Shown: positions 33,281 to 43,904 of the stretch, in pieces
Position numbering within the stretch: position 1 is the first letter of the stretch
Layout of the letters: the number at the start of each line of letters is the position of its first letter
Assembly (NCBI GenBank): GCA_023375785.1
Contig: SZWC01003644.1
Span: 1 to 48,277, forward strand
Source of the DNA: Penium margaritaceum
Taxonomy: Eukaryota; Streptophyta; Zygnematophyceae; Desmidiales; Peniaceae
DNA length: 48,277 nt
Direction: 5' to 3'
Position numbers and translations under genes: made by a program
Notes under the pieces: generated by a model
What the model was told of the DNA's origin: nothing
The model's input: only the letters and a program-made list of their open reading frames with translations
Database searches by the model: none

Positions 33281-34672
33281 GTGAAGGTTGCTGAGCACGT
33301 GCGCAATGAGTGGATGCAATGTGGCGGTCGAGAGAGTGCAGCGGCATCAACTTCAGCGTACACGGTTCATCCTCAAAATGGAGGCCAAGGCGACAAGTGG
33401 AAGGGTGCCAAACAGGGCACTAAGAAAGGTGACAAGAAGGGGGAGTGCTTCAACTGCGGCAAGGAGGGCCACTACGCGCGCAACTGTCCCAAGAAGAAAA
33501 CAGATTGGTCACAGCGGGGCAGGAAGAAAGATGAGCACGCCCTTATGGCGTACAACTCCACCAACTTGAAGGATCCGGGAGTTGCCGTCATCGACTCCGG
33601 ATCAGGCCGCCACACGCAATGCAACAGGGCGGCATTTGTCACCTACGGCGCCTCGGAGAGACGCATGACGGTGGCCAATGGAAATACAACGGTGGCCGCC
33701 GGTGAGGGTAACGTCCACATTGAGTCAGTTGTCGATGGCAAACCTGTCACGAGCACAATCTACGATGTGCTGCATATGCCCAACTTTGGGGCAAACTTCC
33801 TCTCCATCAGCCGCCTTACCGACAAGGGACTTGAGGTGCTCTTCACAAAGAAGGAGGCCGTCATCTGCAAAGAGAACAAAGGTGACATGATTGCGCATGC
33901 CAAGAGGGAGGACGACTTGTACCTGCTACGCGCAAAGATCCTCAGCAGCCGGGTGGGGTCCAACGCCGCCAATCTTGCAACAAAGGATGGAGGAGACCTG
34001 GACCTATGGCACCGCCGACTCTGCCACATTTCTCCATCAATAGTGAAGGAGATGGCTAAGAGGGAAGTGGTGCGGGATCTCCAAATCAGCCGCCTTGATG
34101 GAACCAAGGAGACCGTGTGTGAGCCATGCATCATTGGCAAATCAACTCGGCAGCCATTTGTCGCAAAGGGGACGCGTGCATCGGCAAAACTGGCCGTGGT
34201 ACATACAGATGTGTGTGGACGGCTTGAGAGCTCCATCGGCGAAGCTCGCTACTTCCTCACCTTCATCGATGACCACAGCCGGAAACTCTACCTCTACCCA
34301 ATGAAGCGGAAGAGTGGGGTCCTTGCGTGTATGCAAGAGTTTGTGGCTGATCTGGAGCGGCAAATAGAGTTGAAGGTGAAGGCGTTCCGGAGTGACAACG
34401 GCGGTAAATATGCGGGGTGCCTTGGGTGGATGAAGAGCAAGGGGATTGAGTGGCAGAAAACAACTCCACTCTCCCCACAACAGAATGGCGTCGCAGATAG
34501 AGAAAATCGCACAATCCTTAACATGGTGCGATCCATGTTGAGCGACACCGGCCTTACACAACGGTATTGGGCGGAGGCGGCAAGGACAGCAACGTACATC
34601 ATGAATCTCATGCCGACCAAGCCGCTGAAAGACAAGGAGAGCAATGTGTGGAAGATGCCAGAAGAAGTGTGA
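33281..34672 (+). pseudogene. copia Gag knuckle, protease and integrase
   Basis: Frame 2, open for 463 codons; the 5' part is lost to the frameshift upstream. In order: CCHC knuckle CFNCGKEGHYARNC (33446-33487); protease AVIDSGSGRHTQC with the catalytic Asp at 33593-33595 and copia-type DSG; YDVLHMPNFGANFLSISRL; GAG-pre-integrase DLWHRRLCHIS; integrase zinc residues CEPCIIGK; then core Asp in HTDVCG (residue 310) and Asp in SDNGGKY (residue 372). Where copia enzymes read NGVAER, this copy reads NGVADRENR, Asp for the catalytic Glu at residue 406, with a Glu two residues later. The frame ends at TGA 34670-34672 but continues beyond it. Inactive. Confidence 0.93.
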
Positions 34673-34966
34673 AGCGGGAGGAAGCTGGCAGTGGGTCACC
34701 TCCGCACGTTTGGTTGTGTTGCACATGCAATGGTGCAAGCACGTGAGGGAGAAAGCAAGCTGGACCCGCGTACCCGTCAGTGTGTTTTCCTTGGATATGA
34801 GAGCGGAAGCAAGGCGTATCGTCTCTTTGACCCAAGGAAGCAGCAGATTGTGCGGAGTCGCAACGTCACGTTCGACGAGAAAAGTCGTTGGACAGACAAG
34901 GAGGCAGGTTTCTCCAAGAGGGGGAGTGGATGCCACTCCTTGAGGGGGAGATACAGGAGGACGTGA
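34673..34966 (+). pseudogene. copia integrase C-terminal part
   Basis: Same frame as the previous entry after its TGA: KLAVGHLRTFGCVAHAMVQA, LDPRTRQCVFLGYESGSKAY and FDPRKQQIVRSRNVTFDE. This is the usual copia sequence after the integrase core (LR-x-FGC-x-A; R...C-x-FLGY; SR-x-V-x-F-x-E). Near 34915-34925, in an AGAGGGGGA run, the coding changes to frame 1, so a 1- or 2-base indel separates it from RT. Confidence 0.88.
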
Positions 34967-36143
34967 ATGAGGGTGACGTCCTTGCATCACTACCAACCGG
35001 AGAGCATCGCCTGAGGGATGGGCGAGCGGCAGACTTTATTCCGGCCAGTTCGGATGAGGAATCTGAAGCACCGGAGATGGACGTGCAGATGGGGAGTCAA
35101 CAGATGTCTCCAAGGTCTCCGAGAGAGGGGGAGCAGGCGCTTGGAGAGGATGGCGCCAAAAGGGGACAGCAACAACAAAAACCACCTCAAGAGCCCCGCA
35201 CGAGTAACCGTGTGCAAAGAAGGACAAAAAGGTATGGTGCCAACAAGGGCATTTGGACTAGGTTTGCACAAGCCTTCTTCACACAAGAGGAGCCTCAATC
35301 TGTAAAGGAGGTACTGCAGCGGAAGGATGGGTCTGAGTGGGAGGGAGCAATAAAATCTGAGCTTACCTCCCACAAGGAGAACGGCACTTGGGAGCTGGTT
35401 GACCGGCCGGAGGGCAAGAAAATCATCGGCTCCAAGAGGATCTTCCGGAAGAAGCTCACAAAGGAGGTGAAGGTGAAGCGGTACAAGGCGCGGCTGGTGG
35501 CGAAAGGATATACCCAGAGAAAAGGGGAGCACTACGACGATACCTTTGTACCAGTTGCCAAGTTTGCCTCCATCCGTACTATCCTCTTGGTGGCAGCGGC
35601 ACGCGACTACAAAATCCACCAAATGGACGTGAAAACCGCGTTCCTCAATGGCGACCTGGACAAGGAAGTCTACATGGAGGTGCCAGAGGGGGTGGATGCG
35701 CCGCAAGGGAAGGTGTGCCGGCTTCACAGGGCGCTCTATGGACTGAAGCAAGCTCTGCTCATGTGGTACCTCAAGATGGATAGTTTCATGGGTGACCCTG
35801 GCTTCAAGTGCTACGAGGCCGATCACAGCGTGTATGTGCGTAATCAGCCAGGACTCCACCAAATTGACGTCCTCTACGTGGATGACCTCATCCTTGTGTC
35901 TTTGGATGAGGGGGAGCTCAAGAGCCTGAAGCAACAACTTGGCGGCCGGTTCAAGATGACAGACATGGGCGAGCTTGAGTACTACCTTGGCATCGCCATC
36001 AAGAGGGACCGCAAAGCACGCACACTGGAGATGGGTCAAGAAAAACATGTGCAGGAGGTGCTCCGCCGCTACAACATGGAGGAGTGCAACCCCATCGACA
36101 CACCTATGACAACGACATGTGAGCTGAGCTTGAGCATGGGCCC
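34888..36143 (+). pseudogene. copia reverse transcriptase
   Basis: Frame 1. After an acidic linker: TFVPVAKFASIRTILLVAAA, HQMDVKTAFLNGDLDKEVYM (catalytic Asp in MDV), KVCRLHRALYGLKQA, and VLYVDDLILVS with the YVDD Asp pair at 35881-35886. The thumb/connection follows with KMTDMGELEYYLGIAI and CNPIDTPMTTTCEL. These are textbook copia forms. The visible code ends at the assembly gap. No RNase H signature appears before the gap, and only 15 bases separate the gap from the LTR. RT copied the element's RNA. This part is open, but the copy as a whole is dead. Confidence 0.94.
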
Positions 36144-36210
36144 NNNNNNNNNNNNNNNNNNNNNNNNNNNNNNNNNNNNNNNNNNNNNNNNNNNNNNNNN
36201 NNNNNNNNNN
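36144..36210. other. assembly gap (67 N)
   Basis: 67 undetermined bases. A copia RNase H and its linker would need about 400-500 bp here, so either the gap is under-sized or the element lost this segment. Any reading frame shown across it is artificial. Confidence 0.99.
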
Positions 36211-36214
36211 GCGC

Positions 36215-36225
36215 AAGGGGGAGAT
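36215..36225 (+). other. copia polypurine tract
   Basis: AAGGGGGAGA plus T directly before the LTR start at 36226, the normal plus-strand primer site. Confidence 0.85.
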
Positions 36226-36294
36226 TGTTGGAATGATGCTCCTCACCATGGCAGGAGTGACTCCAAAAAGGAACACCAAAAAGACAAGCCTTAG

Positions 36295-36349
36295 TGGCTT
36301 AGTGGTTAATGGTGTCCACCTCTAGAGGCAGGGGCCCGGGTTCAAGTCC
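36295..36349 (+). promoter_or_regulatory. tRNA-like A box and B box, 3' LTR
   Basis: TGGCTTAGTGG at 36295-36305 and GGTTCAAGTCC at 36339-36349, unchanged from the left LTR. Confidence 0.6.
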
Positions 36350-36435
36350 CACAAGATGAAATTCTGCCCTGCCTCAAGGGAGGTGGAAAATAGATGCCAG
36401 GAAGCTAGCTCAACCTCTAGAGTTCCTCTTTAAGT

Positions 36436-36703
36436 TTCTAGAAGGCCAGGTGAGGGTCCAGGAAGGTGGCACACCTTCTAGAAGGTGTGACTTGTCCTCC
36501 AAGGCATCTAGAGGTGTCTTGGTCTTCTGGAAACGTTCCCTCCTACTAGAAGCAAGCTGAGGAATCTACGAAGGGGCAGAAGATTCTAGAGGAGGGAAGG
36601 GATGCCTTCATAGGTGGGAAAAGGAGAGCCTACCAAGGAGCACTCTAGAAGCCATAGAATCTGCTAGGAAGCTCCAAATCTGGCATGCTTTGGTGTTCTG
36701 GAA
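36436..36703. promoter_or_regulatory. cluster of five heat-shock-element cores, 3' LTR
   Basis: TTCTAGAA at 36436 and 36476, TTCTGGAA at 36525, GAAGATTC at 36579 (followed by TAGAG) and TTCTGGAA at 36696, which ends 16 bp before the TATA box. Three of the five differ from the left LTR only in the two free middle bases. Confidence 0.6.
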
Positions 36704-36719
36704 AGATTAGATCAGTGGC

Positions 36720-36727
36720 TATAAAAT
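36720..36727 (+). promoter_or_regulatory. copia LTR TATA box
   Basis: TATAAAAT followed by GCCACTGCTTG. The left LTR has TGTAAAAT at the same place, so its promoter is probably weakened and the 3' copy is the better preserved. Confidence 0.75.
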
Positions 36728-36925
36728 GCCACTGCTTGTACGCCTTTACAAAGTGTTGATTCCCAGTCAATTCAGTCCAAACCTGCTGCCTGAATCTCTG
36801 ACCAGTGTTTTACCATCCTTGGAACCAGTTGCCTCCACAGTTTCAGTCTCACCAAAAACAGTTGGTGGTGTGAAACAGCCACTGCTAGGTACCCTCCAGG
36901 GTGCACACTCACCCTCAGGCCAACA

Positions 36926-36930
36926 AAGAC
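36926..36930. repeat. target site duplication, right copy (AAGAC)
   Basis: Direct copy of 31970-31974 immediately after the terminal CA of the LTR; satellite follows in phase. Confidence 0.95.
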
Positions 36931-37516
36931 AACTGGAGCAAGGCCACGATAACTAAAGAAAGCCCCAGACAACTAGAGCAGGCCCAAGACAACGGGAGCA
37001 AGGCCAAGACAACTTGAGCAAGGCCAAGACAACTGGAGCAAGGCCAGGAAAACTGGAGCAAGGCCAAGACACGTGGAGCAAGTCCAAGGCAACTGAAGAA
37101 GGCCAAGACAACTGGAGCAAGCCCAAGACAACTCGAGCAAGTCCAATACAACTGGGGCAAGCCCAAGACAACTGGAGCAAGCAAAAGACAACTAGAGCAA
37201 GGCCAAGAAAACTTGAGAAAGCCCTAGACAACTGGAGCAAGCCCAAGCCAACTTGAGCAAGGCCAAGAAAACTTGAGCAAGGCAAAGACAATTGGAGCAA
37301 GCCCAAGACACCTACAGCAAAGCCAAAACATTATTGGAGCAAGGCGAAGACAACAGGAGCAAGGCCGAGACAACTGGAACAAGCCCAAGACAACTGGATC
37401 AAGCTCAAGACAACTGGAGCAAGTTCAAGACAACTGGAGCAAAGCCAAGACAACTGGATCAAGCCCAAGACAACTGGAGCAATCCCAAGAGAACTGGAAC
37501 AAGCCCAAAAAATCTA

Positions 37517-40500
37517 GAGCTAGGCCAAGACAACTGGAGCAAGCCCAAGACACCTTGAGCAAGCTCAAGACAACGGGAGCAAGGTCAAGACAACTCGAGC
37601 GAATCCACGACAACCGGGGCAAGCTCAAGACAACACAAGCAGGCCCAATACAACTGGAGCAAGCGGAAGAAAACTGGAACAAGCTCAAGACAACTTGAGC
37701 AAGCCCAGAACAGCTAGAGCAAGGCGAAGATAACTGGAGGAAGGCCAAGACAACTGGACCAAACCGAAGACAAGTGGAGCAAGCCCAAGACAATTTGAGC
37801 AAGTCCAAGATAGCTGCAGCACGTCTAAGAACTTTGGAGCAAGACCAAGACAACAAGAGCAATGCCAAGACAGTTGGAGCAAGCCCAAGAGAACAAGAGC
37901 AAGGCCAAGACAACTAGAGAAAGCCCAAGACAACTGGAGCAAGCCCAAGACAACAGAGGCAAGCCCAACACAATAGAGGCAAGCCCAAGACAATAGAGGC
38001 AACCCCAAGACAACTGGACGAGGCATAAGACAACTGGAGCAAGCCCAAGACAACTGGAGCAAGCCCAAGAAAACTGGAGCAAGTCCAAGAAAATTGGAGA
38101 AAGGCCAAGAAAACTCAAGCAAGCCCAAGAGAACTGGAGCGAGTCCAAGACAACTCGAGCAAGCCCAAGACAACTCGAGGAAGTTAAAGACAACTAGGGT
38201 AAGCCAAAGACAACTAAAGCAAGCAAAAGACAAGTAGAGCAAGGCCAAGAAAACTTGATCAAGCCCTAGACAACTGGAGCAAGCCAAAGCAAACTTGAGC
38301 AGGGCCAAGGAAACTTGAGCAAGGCCAAGACAATTGGAGTAGGCCTAAGACACCTGGAGCAAGCCCAAAATTACTGGAGCAAGGCGAAGACAACTGGAGC
38401 AAGGCCGAGACAACTGGAGCAAGGCCAAGACAACTGGATCAAGTCCAAGACAACTGGAGCTATCCCAAGAGAACTGGAACAAGCCCAACAAATCTAGAGC
38501 TAGGCCAAGACAACTGGAGCAAGCCCAAGACATCGGGAGCAAGCCTAAGACAACGGGAGCAAGGTCAAGACAACTGGAGCAAATCCAAGACACCTGGGGT
38601 AAGTTCAAGAGAACACGAGCAGGCCTAAGACAACAAGAGCAAGCGAAAGAAAACTGAAGCAAGCACAAGACACCTGGAGCAAGCCCAGAACAGCTGGAGC
38701 AAGGTAAAGATAACTAGAAGAAGGCCAAGACAACTGGACCAAGCCAAAGACAAGTGGAGCAAGCCCAAGACAACTCCAGCAAGTCCAAGATAGCTGGAAC
38801 ACGTCATAGGAATTTGGAGCAAGACCAAGACAACTAGAGCAATGCCAAGACAGTTAGAGTAAGCCCAAGACAACTAGAGCAAGGCCAAGACAACTGGAGA
38901 AAGCCCAAGACAAATAGAGCAAGCCCAAGACAACACAGGCAAGCTCAAGACAACGGAGGCAAGCCCAAGACAACTCGAGCAGGCATAAGACAATTGAAGC
39001 AAGGCCAAGACAACTGGAGCAAGCCCAAGAGAACTGGAGCGAGTCCAAGACAACTGGAGCAAGCCGAAGACAACTGGAGCAAGGCCAAGACAACAGGAGC
39101 AAGGTCATCATAACTGGAGCAAGCCCTAGACAACTGGAGCAGGCCAAAGACAACTGGAGCAAGGCCAAGGAAACTACAGCAAGGCCAAGACAAGTGGAGC
39201 AAGCCCAAGACAACTGGAGCAAGGCCAAGACAACTGGAGCAAGCCCAGGACAGCTCAATCAAGCCCAAGACAACTGGGGCAATCCCAAGACAACTGGAGC
39301 AAGCTAAAGACAACTGGAGCAAGATGAAGACAACTTGAGCAAACCCTAGACAACAAGAGCAAGTCTAAGACAACTGGAGCAAGGCCAAGAAAACTAGAGC
39401 AAGGCCAAGACAATTGGAGCAAGCCAAATATACCTGGAGCAAGCCCAAAACAATTGGAGCAAGGCCAAGACAACTGGAGTAAGGCCAAGACAACTGGAGC
39501 AAGCCCAAGACACCTGGAGCAAGCACAAGACAACTGGAGCAAGTCCAAGACAGCTGTAGCAAGTCTAAGACAGCTAGATCAAGACCAGGATAACTAGAGT
39601 TAGCGCAAGAGAACTGGAGCAAGCCCATGATACCCAAAGCTAGGGCAGGACAACAGAAGCAAGCCCAAGACACCTGGAGCAAGCGTAAGACAACAGAAGC
39701 AAGGTCAAGACAATTGGAGCAATTCCAAGAGAACGGGGGCAAGCTAAAGACAACAAGAGAAAGCCCAAGACAACTAGAGCAAGGCCAAAAGAACTGGAGC
39801 AAGCGCAAGACACCTAGAGCAAGAACAAAACAGGTAGAGCAAGGCCAAGATAAGTGGAAGAAGGCCAAGACAACTGGACCAAGCCCAAGACAAGTGGAGT
39901 AAGCCCAAGACAATTCGAGCAAGTCCAAGCCAGCTGGAGCACGTCTAAGACAACTAGAGCGAGGCCAAGACTACTGGATAAATGCCAAGACAGTTGAGGC
40001 AAGCCCAAGATAACTGGAGTAACGCCAAGACAACTGGAGAAAGCCGAAGACAACTGGAGCAAGCCCAAGACAACAGGGGCAAGCCAAAGACAACAGGAGC
40101 AGGCCTAAGACGACTAGAGACATGCCAAGACAACTGGAGCAAGCCCAAGTCAACTGGAGCAAGCCCAAGACAATTGGAGCAAGGCCAAGATAACTCGAGC
40201 AAGCCCAAAACAACTGGAGCAAGCCCAAGATAACACAAGCAGGCCCAAGATAGCTGGAACAAGGCCAAGACAACTGGAGCAAGGCCAAGACGGGTACAGC
40301 AAGTCCAAGACAACTGGAACAAGGCAAAGACAACTGGAGCAAGCCCAAGACAACTGGAGCAGGCCCAAGACAACAGGAGCAAGCCAAAAATAAGTGGAGC
40401 AAAGCCAAGACAATTGGAGCAAGGCTACGATAACGGGAGCAAGCCCGAGACAACTGCAGCAGGCCCAAGACAATTGGAGCAAGGCCTAGACAACTGCAGC

Positions 40501-41025
40501 AAGGCCAAGACAACTGCATCAAGGCCAAGAAAACTGGAGCAAGGCTAAGACAGGTGGAGCAAGCCCAAGACAGCTGGAGCAAGGCCAAGACAACTGGAGC
40601 AAGGCCAAGACAACTAGAGCAAGCCCAAGACAATTGGAGCAAGCTCAAGACAACTGGTGCAAGTCCAAGACAACTGAAGCAAGGCCAATACAACTAGATC
40701 AAGCGCAAGACAACTAAAGTAAGCCCATGAGAACTGGAGCAAGCCCAAGAATCTTGGAGCTAGAACAGGACAACTGGAGCAAGCCCAAGACACCTAGAGC
40801 AAGCCTGAGACAACTAGAGCAAGGTATAGAGAACTGGAGCAAGTCCAAGACAACTGGGGCAAGCTCAAAACAACTGGAGCAAGCCCAAGACATCTGTAGC
40901 AAGGCTTAGAGAACTGGAGCAAGCGCAAGACACCTGGAGCAAGTCCAAAACAGCTGAAGCAAGGCCAAAACATGTCAAGGAGGCCCAAGAAAAGTCGAGC
41001 AAGTCCAAGACAGTTGGAGCACGTC
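37517..41025. repeat. higher-order repeat units within the 20-bp satellite
   Basis: Marker GAGCTAGG (or its variants AAGCTAGG and GAGCTAGA) occurs at 37517, 38497, 39637 and 40757. Marker (G/A)CACGTC occurs at 37819, 38799, 39939 and 41019. The first three pairs are exactly 302 bp apart and the fourth is 262 (two monomers fewer). Between markers the order of variant monomers is conserved, for example GACAG(C/T)TGGAGCACGTC, then AATGCCAAGACAGTT, then AACAGRGGCAAGCCC. Unit lengths are 980, 1140 and 1080 bp, all multiples of 20, so units differ by whole monomers. Confidence 0.85.
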
Positions 41026-43582
41026 TAAGACAACTTTAGCAAGGCCAAGACAACTGGAGAAATGCCAAGACAGTTGGAGCAAGCCCAAGACAATGGGAGC
41101 AAGACCAAGACAACTGGAGAAAGCCCAAGACAATTGGAGCAAGCCCAAGACAAGAGGGGCAAGCCCAATACAAGTGGAGCCGGCCTGAGACAACAAGAGA
41201 AACGCCAAGACTACTAAGCAAGCCCAAGACAACTAGAGCAAGCCCAAGACAATTGGAGGAAGGCCAAGACAACTGGAGCTGGCCAAAGACAACTGGAGCA
41301 AGCCGAAGACAACAAGAGGAAGGCCAAGAAAACTGGAGCAAACAGGAGACAACTCAAGAAAGCTCAAGGCAACTAAGGCAAGCCCAAGACAACAGGAGCA
41401 AGCCTAATACAACTGGAGCAATGCCAATACAATAGGAGCAAGCCCAAGACAACTGGCACAGGCCCAAGACGACTAGAGCAAGCCCAAGAAAACTGGTGCA
41501 AGGCCAAGAATACTGGAGCAAGCCCAAGACAATAGGAGCAAGCCAAGTATAACTAGAGCAAGGCCAAGACAACTAGATCAATGCCAAGACAGCTAGAGCA
41601 AGCCCAAGACAACTAGAGCACGGCCAAGACAACTAGAGAAAGCCCAAAAGACCTGGAGCAAGGCCAAGACAACTGGGGCAAGCCAAAGATGAATGGAGTA
41701 AGCCTAAGGCAGGTGGAGCAAGAAACCTAGAGGAAGCCCTAGAAAACTAGAGCAAGTCCAAGACAAATGAAGCAGGCTCAATACAACTAGAGCAAGGCCA
41801 AGACAACTAGAGCAAGGCCAAGACAACTGGAGCAAGCCCAAGACAACAGGAGCAGGCCGAAGACAACTGGATCAAGGCCAAGACAAGTGAAGCAAGGCCA
41901 AGACACCTGGAGCAAGGCCAACATAACTTGAGCAAGGCCAAGATAGCTAGAGCAATCCCAAGAGAACTGGAGCAAGGCCAAGAAAACTAGAGATATCCCA
42001 AGATAAATGGAGCAAGCCCAGGACAACTGAGGCAAGCCCAAGACAACTAGAGCAAGCCTAAGAGAACTGGAGCAAGGCCAAGAAAACTAGAGCAAGCCTA
42101 AGACAACTAGAGCAAGCCCAAGACAACTGGGGCAAGCCCTAGAAAACTGTAGTAAGGCCAATAGATCTGGAGCAAGCCCAAGACACCTAGAACAAGCCCA
42201 AAACAACCGCAGCAAGGCCAGAATTACTTGAGCAAGGCCAAGACAACTGGAACAAGGCCAAGACGAGTGGAGCAGGCATCAGACAATTGGAGCAGGGCCA
42301 AGCCAACTGGAGCAAGGCCAAGACAACAGGCGCTAGCCCAAGACAACTGGAGCAGGCCCAAGAAAACGGGAACAAGGCCAAGACAAGAGGTGCAAGGGCA
42401 AGACAACTGGAGCAAGGTCATGATAGCTGGAGCAAGGCTAAGACAGCTGGAGCAAGCCCAAGACACGTAGATCAAGGCCAAGGCAACTGGAGCAAGTCCA
42501 AGACGACTGGAGAAAGCCCAAGACAACTGGGGCAAGCGGAAGACCATTTGAAAAAGCCTAAGACAACAGGAGCATGGAAAAGATAGCTGGATAAAGCCCA
42601 AGACAACTGGAGCAAGGCGTAGAAAACTAGAGCAAGCCCAAGAAATCTGGAGCACGGCCAAGACAACAAGAGCAAGTCACAACACCTAAAGCGTAATCAG
42701 AACAACTGGAGCAAGGCCAAGATAACTGGAGCAAGGCCAAGACAATTGGAGCAAGCCCAAGACAACTAGAGCAAGCCCAAGACAACCGGAGCAAGTCTAA
42801 GACAACTGGAGAAAGGCCAAGACAACTGGAGCAAGCCTAAGACAACTGGAGCAAGCCTAAGACAACTGGAGCAAGCCCAAGACAACTGGAGCAAGTTCAA
42901 CACAACTAGAGCAAGCCCAGTACAACTAGATCAGGCCCAAGCCAGCTTGAGCAATTCCAACACAAGTGGAGCAAGGCCAAAACAACTGGCACAATGCCAA
43001 GACAGCAGGAGCAAGCCAAAGATAACTAGAGCAAGGCTGAAACAACTGGAGCAAGCCCAATGCAACTGGAGCAAGCCCAAGACAAGAGAAGCAGGCCCAA
43101 GACAACCGGAGCAAAGGCTAAGACAACTGGAGAAAGGCCAATACAACTGGAGCAAGCCCAAGACAACTTTAGTAGGCCCAAGATAACTGGTGTAAGGCCA
43201 AGAAAACTCGAGAAAAGGCCAAGACAACTAGAGCAAGGCCAAGACAACTAGAGCAAGGCCAAGACAACTGGAGCAAGGCCAAGACAGTTGGAGCAAGCCA
43301 AAGACAGCTAGTGCAAGGCCAAGTCAACTGGAGCAAGCCCACGACAAGCAGAGAAAGCACAAGACGACTGGGACAAACCCAAGACAAATTGAGCAAGCCG
43401 AAGAAAACTGGAGCAAGGCCAAGACAACTTGACCAAGCCTAAGGCAACTGGAGCAAGCCCAAGAGAGCTGGAGCGAGCCCAAGAAAAGTGGAACTAGGCC
43501 GAGACAACTGGATCAAACCTACAAGAACTGGAGAAAGCTCAAAACAGCTGGAGCAAGACCAAAGATAAAGGAAAAGGGCACC

Positions 43583-43887
43583 TAGTTAGGCACCTCTGCC
43601 CGTGTCCCGCCTTTTGTCACAGAAAGCACTATGATTCTTTGAAAGCATTGCTTTCTATATCACACGGAACAGAGTTGTTTTGTGTGTGTGTCACATAAAT
43701 GAAGTTTGCTCTTTTATGACACAGAAAAACAGATGATTATGAATATGTGTCTCTATACGATTGGTTGACTATTGGTCATTCCGTCATTTCAGGAAACAAA
43801 ACTCGCGCATCTATTTTCTGTAAAAACAAGAACCACTCTACGCACTTCTGTGCATATTTTTTTCTCACGCAAGGAGGTGCCTAACTA
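43583..43887. mobile_element. MITE-like element with 14-bp inverted termini
   Basis: TAGTTAGGCACCTC (43583-43596) and its exact reverse complement GAGGTGCCTAACTA (43874-43887) bound 305 bp that is richer in A and T than the satellite and codes for nothing. If the outer TA is a target duplication, the inverted repeat is GTTAGGCACCTC and the element is Tc1/mariner-like. The full non-satellite island is about 43573-43905, and GACCAAAGATAA on its left resembles GACCAAGATAA on its right. A larger insertion with an 11-bp duplication is therefore also possible. Confidence 0.7.
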
Positions 43888-43904
43888 TGTATAGTAGAAC
43901 ACCG

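Larger units (their letters stand above)
31975..36925 (+). mobile_element. Ty1/copia-like LTR retrotransposon, decayed, with assembly gap
   Basis: Two 700-bp LTRs (TG...CA), a perfect AAGAC target duplication, a primer site three bases after the left LTR, a purine tract before the right LTR, and domains in the order Gag, CCHC, protease, integrase, RT. Integrase before RT defines the copia group. Total length is 4951 bp including 67 N. The LTRs differ at about 44 of 700 positions with no indel by my count, about 6%. Frameshifts in Gag and between integrase and RT, plus stops, inactivate it. RNase H is not present in the visible sequence. It is younger than the gypsy-like element by LTR divergence. 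Confidence 0.96.
36226..36925 (+). repeat. 3' LTR of the copia element
   Basis: 700 bp, co-linear with 31975-32674 at a constant offset of 4251 with no indel. I count about 44 substitutions. It keeps A/B boxes, the five heat-shock cores and a full TATA box. Confidence 0.96.
36926..43572. repeat. 20-bp satellite array, block C
   Basis: About 330 monomers of the same satellite, same strand, continuing block B after the copia insertion. It shows the clearest higher-order structure in the window (37517-41025). It ends at the non-satellite island that contains the inverted-repeat element. Confidence 0.97.

Noticed and set aside
34990-36294. Frames running through the N block into the LTR, on both strands.
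   Set aside because: The gap content is unknown, so continuity across 36144-36210 is artificial.
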